Origin: Flaccisagitta enflata
Lineage: Eukaryota; Chaetognatha; Sagittoidea; Aphragmophora
Direction of reading: 5' to 3'
NCBI GenBank assembly: GCA_965153355.1
Contig: OZ231128.1
Coordinates: forward strand, 15,872,001-15,936,000
Length of the DNA stretch: 64,000 nt
Part shown: piece after piece, positions 55,540 through 64,000 of the stretch
How positions within the stretch are numbered: the first letter of the stretch is position 1
How the letters are laid out: every line of letters begins with the position of its first letter
The notes under the pieces: generated by a model
Told to the model about the DNA's origin: nothing
Databases searched by the model: none
What the model saw: the letters and a program-made list of their open reading frames with translations, nothing else
Made by a program: the position numbers and the translations under genes

Positions 55540-56110
55540 TGGTGCTGCTTTTGAAAAAGTACATAAAATCTATGACCATTCTAAAGAGCTTCGAAAAATC
55601 TTTCATCTGAGTTGTCGAACAAAATTTTAACTTGAAAACTTTACAAGTTATGTTAATTTGAAAAAAAAGTGTCAAATTGAAATCTGCCAGATATGGAGTT
55701 TTTTACTAACTTGAATTCATGGACTAAAAGTCTTTATTTGATTACCATTTCTAAACGGATTGACTTAAAAAGGTCTGCTTTGCACAATTTTCTAGATAAT
55801 GAGTTAAATTTTCAATTTCCCTTAAATTTTTCTTGGTTTCCATTTGTCAGATATCAGATATGTTTTTTATCCTTTTAAAGACAGAACTAAAAGCACTGAA
55901 TACCTTCAATTGACAGTTAATGGGGATGCTCACTTCAAACTGTTGCCATTTCTAAACGGATTGAGCTATAACTTTCTGCTTGGACTAGATTTGAAGAACT
56001 TTCGAAGATCTTTCAAACGGTCACTGATTTTTTGTGTTTTCATTGAGGCTAAGCCGGTCAAAGGCATCAGAAACCGCCATGTACGTTTTTTTTTGTTTGC
56101 CATGGTTATA
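55540..56110. repeat. Diverged AGCTAGAAATNCCAGATTGG-type units
   Basis: Two 'catttctaaacgga(t)tga' blocks (about 55747 and 55948), each followed within 60 bp by a 'gaagatctttcaaacggtca'-like stretch. Non-coding intron sequence. Confidence 0.55.
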
Positions 56111-56182
56111 ACAAAACCTAGCATGTCGCAATAAGCTGACATTTCTCTTACCGTTGCCACAAACATTCTTTTTTCTTGTCAG

Positions 56183-56332
56183 AATCAAGTATCCTTTGGA
56201 TGTCTCTGGGGTCAAGTTCTCCCCGAATCTCCCGAAAAAGCAAGAAATTTAGCCTTCGTGGGATTGATCTCTGCTTTTGACAACAAAACACAACTTAAAC
56301 AGTTTAACTCTTTCTCTCTTGTCAATTTTGTT
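56183..56332 (+). CDS. Candidate second exon of the tocopherol-cyclase-like gene
   Basis: Acceptor TTCTTTTTTCTTGTCAG precedes 50 open codons in phase 0, continuing the first exon. The start reads Asn-Gln-Val-Ser-Phe-Gly-Cys-Leu-Trp-Gly. The frame ends at TAG (56333-56335), and that TAG lies in what could itself be a splice acceptor (pyrimidine-rich TTTCTCTCTTGTCAATTTTGTTTAG). No convincing donor was found before it. The protein would be far shorter than the family's roughly 300 residues, so the gene is either incomplete here or truncated by the following microsatellites. Confidence 0.4.
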
Positions 56333-56361
56333 TAGGTCTGATAACTCTTATTCCACTGCGC

Positions 56362-56363
<2 letters not shown>

Positions 56364-56446
<83 letters not shown>

Positions 56447-56530
56447 GACGAGACAGAGAGAGAGAGAAGAGAGAAGACAGACAGACAGACACACAGACAC
56501 ACAGAGACAGAGAGAGAGACGGTTTGGCCT

Positions 56531-56574
<44 letters not shown>

Positions 56575-56668
56575 TGACAGAAAGACAGACTGACAGAAAG
56601 ACAGACACACAGACACACAGACACACAGACACACAGACACACAGAGAGAAAGAGAGAGAGAGAGAGAG
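56364..56668. repeat. (GA)n / (GACA)n / (CACAGA)n microsatellite cluster
   Basis: (GA)n at 56364-56436 and 56532-56564 with GACAGACAGA and CACAGA arrays. Ends at ACTCGCCTTAACCGCTATTTGACA, the same flank as after the 15.3-15.7 kb cluster. Confidence 0.93.
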
Positions 56669-56759
56669 ACTCGCCTTAACCGCTATTTGACAGTAGTCTC
56701 GAAATGGCTAGTGCCACATACTTTAGGAAATAGGGGATCACCAATTCTGGGTTGGGGTT

Positions 56760-57170
56760 GCAAACCCTACACCCATATTCCTACCTTATGGCCAAAATCT
56801 TAACCCTTAGGCCTATGTCAGCAATGCACCAAACCCAGACTTGAGGTCCCTATTCAAGGTTTGAGGCTCAAATCTTAGCCTTAAGACTCAAATTGTAGAC
56901 TTGAGGCGCAAACTTCAGCCTCATGGCCTACTTTTCAGCCTTATAGCCCAAATCTCAGCCCTGCTGTGCAAATTTCAGTATCTAAGCTGAAAACAGAGCA
57001 TCATAGCCGTGACCCCAAAATTTCTCTGCACAGGTCTTTAACCCAAATAAGCAATGTCCAATCTCAATTCCCAAATATTGGTTTATAGACCTAAATCTTA
57101 ACCTCAAGATTTTGCTCTCAGCCTTGAAACCCTTGTAAACTCCATTCTCCATTTCCAAATTCAGACTTGA
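56760..57170. repeat. Degenerate approximately 20-bp minisatellite (GCCCAAATCTCAGCCTTA)
   Basis: About 18 degenerate units; related to the GGCCCAAATTCCAGCC arrays in family C and the family B cores. No TIR seen here. Confidence 0.7.
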
Positions 57171-57542
57171 AAGTAGTGATAATCTGTCTTCTCAGGGTCA
57201 CTGTAATGCCCCTGCCACTAACATCTCTCAGACTCTCACATATTTGAACAATTAAAAACTTAATGGTAATACTCTTGCTAAAATGGTCCCATTACTTTCT
57301 GATTTGGAACTGATTTGAAGGGAAACTATAGGCACTCCTGTCTAAAATTTCATATAAATCTGACTAGTTTAAGGCAAGTAACAAGTAATTGAAAAAACAA
57401 AGAATATCCATTGATATATGTAACAGATGTCATCAAGGGGTCCCACCGACCATATAACGCTTTTGCAACTGTTCTCTCTGACAAGACGTCGAGAGCTAAG
57501 ACCTAAGTGTCTTGTGTAGGTTTTCCGTTTGTTGTTGTCTGA

Positions 57543-57545
<3 letters not shown>
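57171..57545. other. Unassigned stretch
   Basis: No gene or structured repeat supported. Confidence 0.4.
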
Positions 57546-57629
<84 letters not shown>

Positions 57630-57646
57630 CGTATGTATGTGGTGAG

Positions 57647-57712
<66 letters not shown>
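57546..57712. repeat. (CT)n and (GA)n facing microsatellites
   Basis: (CT)n about 80 bp, a 26-bp spacer, then (GA)n about 62 bp: an inverted SSR pair. The segmental duplication starts at its right edge. Confidence 0.95.
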
Positions 57713-57715
<3 letters not shown>

Positions 57716-57869
57716 AACAGCGCGTTATTTAGAATTTTCTAAGGCGCGTTACTTAGAATTGGCTCTCTGCTTGTAATTTAGAATCTGAGTAATGCAACAA
57801 TTTACTTTCTCATAGTTTAGATATTCTATCTTTCTATCTTTTTTTCATCTCCTAATAAAGTTCTCTCTT

Positions 57870-58231
<362 letters not shown>

Positions 58232-60002
58232 TGTTAAAAGACTTAATCGTTTAATTCAACTAACAGCAAAAGATATAAATAGTAAAAGTATCTCCAACTA
58301 TCAATGGATAAGTAAACCTGGACTGTGGACCAGGCAAGACTTAAAGTCAACACATGGTCTTGGCGGGTTTAGAGGCTTCCCATCACCCTTGCTATTACCC
58401 ATACCAAAACATAGAGGAGATACTATCTAGGAAATAGAAATCTTTCCGCACGTTTCAGTCAATAACTCTTGTAAGAATCATCTGATTGATAAAAAATAGG
58501 TGACAAAAATGAAGCTCTTCAAATTTGCAAGCCATCTTCGAAAACCGCATCTTGCTATCTCAATGGGTTTAGAAGTTATCTTACTTTGAATGAAATCAAT
58601 CCTTTTAAGAGTTCCTTAATTTGACTTTTTTACAGTTAGTCTTATTCATTCAAAAATTGATATCTCCTTTGTCATTTGATGAATTGACAAAAAATTGGTG
58701 GCCAAACTAAAAAGTTTTTCAGGGGGCATCTTTTTGTTTTTTTGTGCAACAAAATCAGTTCAGCCATTTGAAAGTTATGCTCACTCAATGCACTGTTCTG
58801 TATCTCCACCTTGATGTTTAAACTAGGAGAACTGCCACTTTTATGACGGTTTCTAGTGGTCCAGCCCATGTATAATCCATGGCAAATGAGTGCAAAAAAA
58901 TTCCTGGGGCGCTTTTTGAAATATTCACATTTTTTACCTTCATGAGGTACAGGTCATTGAACTTTCCCATTTTTTGGACAAGCAACCTTGTTTTGCTTGT
59001 AACTTTTGAACGAATCGAGCTAGAAATGCCAGATTGGTCCCATTTTGAAGATCTCTTCAAGATCTTTCCAACTGTCACCAATTTTTTGTAAATCCGTTCA
59101 AAAATGATTGAGATATAACCTGTCAAACATGAGCAATTTTATAGGGATTTTGGACAATAATCTTGGTTATGGAATTTTTCCCATTTTTGGGACAATTTAC
59201 TTGTTTTGCTTGTAACTTTTGAACGAATAAAGCTAGAAATGCCAGATTGGTCCCATTTTAAAGATTTTTTGAAGCTCTTTCAAACCGTCACAAATTTTTA
59301 GTGAATCCGTTAAAAAATGGCCGAGTTATGACTGGTCAAACAGGAACAATATCATTGTGATTTGGAACGATTCTCCCACCACCTTTTTCACAGTCTGATT
59401 TTGACTTTAGATACCTCCTTGGCTCCGATAATCTGCTTAGGAGTCTTAATATGTATGTCGGTCCATCTGTTGGCCTGTGTGTCTGTCAATTGGCCTTTCA
59501 ATCAGTGATCCTTATCACAAGTAAAGACTCAAGGCCTTGATTATGGCCTCACTGCTACACTATAAGAACATGGGCTTCAGGATTGAAATCTAGTGTTTTA
59601 GTAAGAGGAAGCAGGGCAGCACCAGCTGCCCTTAATGGTTTGAAGTTCTTTAGAACACAGGGGGGCTTTAGCTTGTTCTGGACTAACGGTTTTTGATGGT
59701 GTAAATGCTTTGGGGATTTGGGCTTTTGGGTTGAAACTTGGGCCCTAGACCTGGAATATGGGAATGAAATATGGGCCAGAAGGCTGGAATTTGGGCCCTG
59801 GGGCTGGGATTTGGGCCTCAAGGCAGGGGATTGGGCCTTGAGGCTTGAATTTGGGTCTCAAGGCTAGAAATTTGGCAGCAAGGCTTAGAATTGGGGCTGA
59901 GATTAGGGCCTTACATAAAACACAAAAACAACTGAGTAGCTGCATTATCATATTTACCACGACTAGCAAGATTGGTTTGAAAAGTATTCTAAGCAAGATT
60001 TG

Positions 60003-60220
60003 TGATAAAACAAGGCCAGATACATGGCTACCAAAGTCACGTGCAGGTGGGCAGGGGCCATAGTTTAGGTCACTAGACCATTTTGGGGTCAAAGAAAAAA
60101 ATTCATAAAAAAAGTAAAATGGGAACCGACCGACAGACCAACAGACCGACCAACTGACTGACAGACGGACAGATGGACTGACAAAGGGGGTTGTAGAGTT
60201 GCGCGCATGTTACTAAAAAG
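60003..60220 (-). mobile_element. Family A element (reverse), duplicate of 20757 copy
   Basis: Same boundaries and core; lacks the 'ggagg' insertion before the first GACCGACC. Confidence 0.75.
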
Positions 60221-60604
60221 AAATTAATAAAAACAGAAAAAAAGTATTTGTTGTCAGGATTTGTTAACTATTGTGCGCGGAACCCAAATCAATTCATCTC
60301 GCAATTTTTTCAGAAAGGCAATACCGTTAAAAAGGCTTATAACACATCTGCTACATGTAAGAGTGACATCAGACTGTCAGCAAGCGACAGTGTACTACAG
60401 CCGCAGTATCATGGCATAACTATCTTCAGACCAATCACACATGTTTTTGGGGCCATATATCTATGACCAGAAGTCCGTTTTTCCCAAATTCTTGATTTTC
60501 AGGGTATTCAACCATGCTGGACAAAATATGTTTTTATTCATTTCTTCTAGTCCATTCCTTCCTCCCTAGACCACAAACGATGCAAAAAGATTACTGATTA
60601 ATAG

Positions 60605-61145
60605 GTCCCCCAAGGGCAAAATGTGCTCAGCGATACCCGTTGCCCTGCTTTGCATAATTGTCAATTAGAGTGCAAAGAAGCGGGGCAGCGGTCCCAAAGG
60701 GAACGAAGTCCTGTAGAACACAGGGGGACTTTTGTTTGTCTGTCCTTCCATTCGTACCACAGGCTCTCTCAGACCTGAAATCTGCCCTCGCAGGCCTTGA
60801 ATCTGTCCTCTCAAACCCTAAATATGCCCTCTAAGGCCTAAAATTGCAGGGCTTCAATCTGTCCTCTCAGGCCTGAAATCTGCTCTCCCAGATTCAAGGC
60901 CTGAGAGAGCAGATTTCAGGCCTGAGAGGGTAGATTTTAGGCCTGAGAGGGCCTGAGGGAACAGATGAAGAATGGACAAAGAAAAGTCCCCCTGTTCTAC
61001 AGGACTTTGTCTCCTTCTGGGCCGCTGCCCCGTTTCCTCTCACTTCAATTGACAATTATGCAAAGCAGGGCAGTGGGTATCGCTGAGCACATATTGCCCT
61101 TGGGCGACCTGTTAATCAGTGGTCTTTTTGCACCGTTTTCCGTCT
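60605..61145. mobile_element. Family B element, duplicate of 21355 copy
   Basis: Same TIRs and inverting core array; a few substitutions. Confidence 0.75.
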
Positions 61146-61405
61146 AGGTAGGAAAGAATAGACTAGAAGAAATGAATAAAAACACATTTTGTCCAGCATG
61201 ATTGAATACCCTGAAAATCAAGAATTTGGAGAAAATGGACTTCTGGTCATAGACATATGGCCCCAAAAATATGTGTGATTGGTCTGAAGGTAATCATACC
61301 ATGATACTGTGGCTGTAGTACATTGTCGCTTACTGACAGTCTGATATCACTCTTACGTGTAGCAGATGTGTCATGAGCCTTTTTAATGGTATTGCCTTTC
61401 TGAAA

Positions 61406-61608
61406 CAAGGCCGGATACACGGCTACCAAAGTTGCGTGCGGGTGGGCAGGGGCTATATTTAAGGCCACTCCATCATTTGGGCAGGAGCAGTAAGGCCAAA
61501 GACGGCAAAAACCCAAAAAAAGTAAAGTGTGACGGACGGACGGACGGACGGACCAACGGACGACAGACGAACCGACAGCAGGTTGTAGAGTAGTACGCGA
61601 CTAAAAAT
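61406..61608 (-). mobile_element. Family A element (reverse), duplicate of 22159 copy
   Basis: Several small deletions in the core and hairpin ('gcaggttgtagagtagtacg' replaces the longer version), so the terminal hairpin is damaged. Confidence 0.75.
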
Positions 61609-62429
61609 TGCAAGATGAATTGATTTGGGTTCCGCGCAAGACAACGAACATTTTTTTTCTGTTTTTATTAATTTCTTTTTATTAACATGCATGACTCTAC
61701 AATAGGCTGTAGTGAAATGCGTAAAAATGGATCAAATATCTCCATGGGGGATTTTTATTACAGTTTATAGGTTACTAGTCCAGAATGGAACCTTTTGATC
61801 CTTAGATATGATGATCTAGTTGCGCGGAATTTGACCACAATATGCAAATGAGATCATTGGATTTTTCAACTTTTTGTTGTGGCCTGTGGGTTAGCCACTA
61901 CAGGTAGGGTAGAAATTCGATTACCCAGGTTGAAATTAGCATTTGATTTCCCTTTTTTCCTCAAAATTAGTGTTTAAGAGGATGAATGCTATAATTCTTG
62001 TACCTTTTTTTATCTATTTCACCTGGATGCCCACATGGTTTAAGCAAGAGGTAAGATGCGCGAAAATCGCAAAAATCGCAAAAATGAGAAGAATTGTTTG
62101 ATTTATGACTTACCTTGTTTTTTGAAAATCTTATCAATGGATTGATAAAAAACCTTGGTATTGGTCTTGATTGAACGATATTAAGTGGTAGAATATAAAG
62201 TTCTAAGATATAGATAATATTAGCCCCTAGGGGCCCCTTCAGGGGGTCCTCATAGTTCCCCAAAATAGCTAAAATGATGATTGCTAATGAGTTTTTTGTC
62301 GCGGTTCCTCCTTAAGAGGTTGATGGAGCTGTAATCCTCTTATGAAGTTATTGTTATCTGGTGGTGGGGTACACAAATTAAGGCTAGGGATCCCCTAGGG
62401 GGTCCATCTAGGGTCACCAAGAGGATTGA

Positions 62430-63001
62430 ACAGGGGGACTTTCATTCGTTTGTCCGTATGTTTGTTTGCCCTACCCCTTTGAGCTCAGGCCTTTAATAAA
62501 GCCTCTCAGTCCTTAACTCAGTCCTCTCAAGCCGGAAATAAGCCCGCTTAGGCATCAAATCATCCCTCTTGGACCACAAATCAGCCATCTCAAGCCTCAA
62601 ATTAGCCCTTTCAAGCTACAAATCAAGCCTTTCTGGCCTCAAATCAGTCCTTTTGAGCTGGAAATCAGCACTCTTAGGCCTCAAATCATCACTCTCGGGC
62701 CTCAAATAAGCCCTCTCAGACCTCAAATCATCCCTCTCAAGCCTCAAGTCAGCTCTTTAGGGCCTCAAGCCAGCTCTTTAGGGCCTCAAATAAGCCCTCT
62801 CAGGTCCATAATAACCCCTCTCAGCTCAGGCTCAAACCAGGGATGGACGGGTGGACAGACAAACAAACGAAAGTTTCCCTGCGTTCTACAGGACTTTGTC
62901 CTCTTCCGGGCCGCTGCCCTGCTTGCCCCCCCCTCAAATTCACAATTATGCAAAGCAGGGCATTGGGTATCGCTGACCATAGATTGCCCCTGAGCGACCG
63001 G
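62430..63001. mobile_element. Family B element, duplicate of 23186 copy
   Basis: Same truncated left end and array. Confidence 0.7.
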
Positions 63002-63162
63002 TTTTCTTTTTATGGCAATGAAGGGCCTATTTATCTGTTTAGACACAGTCATCTAGAGCAGGAGAGCTAGATGAGAATAAAAGAGCTGATTTACAATCCT
63101 CAATGGGCCCTTCCCGAGGGCTCAAAGGACCAAAAACTGCCAAAAAAAAGCGAAATCTTGAT

Positions 63163-63330
63163 ATTTTTAGTTGCGGACATGCAACTTTATAAGAGGCTTT
63201 CTCCGTCCGTCCGTCCGTTGGTCTGTTGGTCCGTTGGTCCATCCGTAATGATCAAGTTGAAAAGTGTGAAAACTAGCATTTCCGCCCTGCCCACCCGTCC
63301 ACAACTGGTGGCCGTTTGTCCAGCCTTGTT
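63163..63330 (+). mobile_element. Family A element, duplicate of 23924 copy
   Basis: Same structure; few substitutions. Confidence 0.75.
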
Positions 63331-63404
63331 CATGTTTTATTTGTTTTGCTTCAAAGTAGACAAACTGGTTCATCATACCTACATAATATCTATGGAAAAA
63401 TAAC

Positions 63405-63570
63405 TTCATTCATTCATTCATTCATTCATTCATTCATTCATTCATTCATCTATCCACTCATTAATCATTTTGTTCATTCATCCATTCATACATTGATTAA
63501 TTTGTTGACTGATTTATTCATTCATTCATTCATTCATTTATTGTTTCACTGACTGATGAATGAAACAAGT
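63405..63570. repeat. (CATT)n array, duplicate
   Basis: Counterpart of 24166-24330. Confidence 0.92.
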
Positions 63571-64000
63571 TATTCACTCTTGGTAAAATCATCAATCTAG
63601 CTCTTTGCTTACACTTTTAATCCCAGACTTGCTACTGGAACTGTACAAAAAATGATAGTGTTGGTTTAACGGCTAGTTGCTGCCTCATTTGCCATCTTTA
63701 ATCCATGTTCAGCTGCCTATGTGTGGCAAGGTAAGGGGGTCGATTTAAAAGGGGTGGGAATGAAGCCTCTGATTTCATCATTTGAATTTTGGCATTGTGA
63801 ACGCAATCAACTGTAAAATGAGGATTTTTCAGTTCTCTCCAAACAATCCTAGCAGTAGCTCAGGTTGATCAAGCTATAGAGTTGCTTGAGGGTTCAGTGC
63901 TTGGACAAAAGAAGAAAAACAATGCTGAAGCAAATGAGGTTGCCATTGGCACCTGAAAGAACGAGCTATAGTCAAAGAATTTTGGTTGGCTGAAAGAGTG

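Overview
This is a window of repeat-dominated invertebrate nuclear DNA. The reasons are very long dinucleotide and tetranucleotide microsatellites, a BEL/Pao LTR retrotransposon (a metazoan-restricted superfamily), short spliced exons, many TIR-type elements and almost no long host reading frames. The species cannot be told from the sequence. The only long intact reading frames belong to retroelements.

Left part (1-18.5 kb): a TA-flanked TIR element (241-1651), a palindromic array (2.1-3.0 kb) and an 8.1-kb hAT-like insertion (6052-14145) with matching 15-bp TIRs and a perfect 8-bp target duplication. Inside the hAT-like element are minisatellites, long SSRs, an array of 18-bp palindromes, and two well-spliced candidate 3' exons of an unidentified host gene (10649-10738, 11499-11693). 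14.1-18.5 kb is mostly microsatellite, including about 270 bp of pure (GA)n.

Middle left (18.5-28.2 kb): a 9-kb nested inverted-repeat structure ('family C') with a smaller 1.5-kb palindrome inside it. Its first 6.2 kb is duplicated almost identically and in direct orientation at 57.7-64.0 kb, running off the window end. Two further unnamed families recur throughout. Family A is a short element with a covarying terminal hairpin and a GTCC/GTCG tandem core. Family B is a foldback element carrying an approximately 20-bp minisatellite.

Centre (29.3-44.5 kb): a complete 13.25-kb BEL/Pao element on the minus strand (LTRs 30915-31823 and 43266-44168, target duplication GTAAT, polypurine tract, disrupted gag, open 1328-aa pol). 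It carries an extra 804-codon reading frame downstream of pol that is not a recognisable env. It is inserted in the coding region of a Penelope-like reverse transcriptase, whose halves lie on both sides and stay in frame when the insertion is ignored.

Right part (44.5-57.7 kb): diverged repeat units, a second 4.9-kb near-palindrome related to family C (47369-52238), a mariner-type TIR element flanked by TA (52409-53403), and two candidate exons of a secreted protein whose start resembles tocopherol-cyclase-like proteins (54764-54934, 56183-56332).

The parts do not form one functional system. The window records repeated insertion, nesting and duplication. The least familiar items are the BEL/Pao third reading frame and the family A element, for which the window itself holds two filled/empty site pairs.
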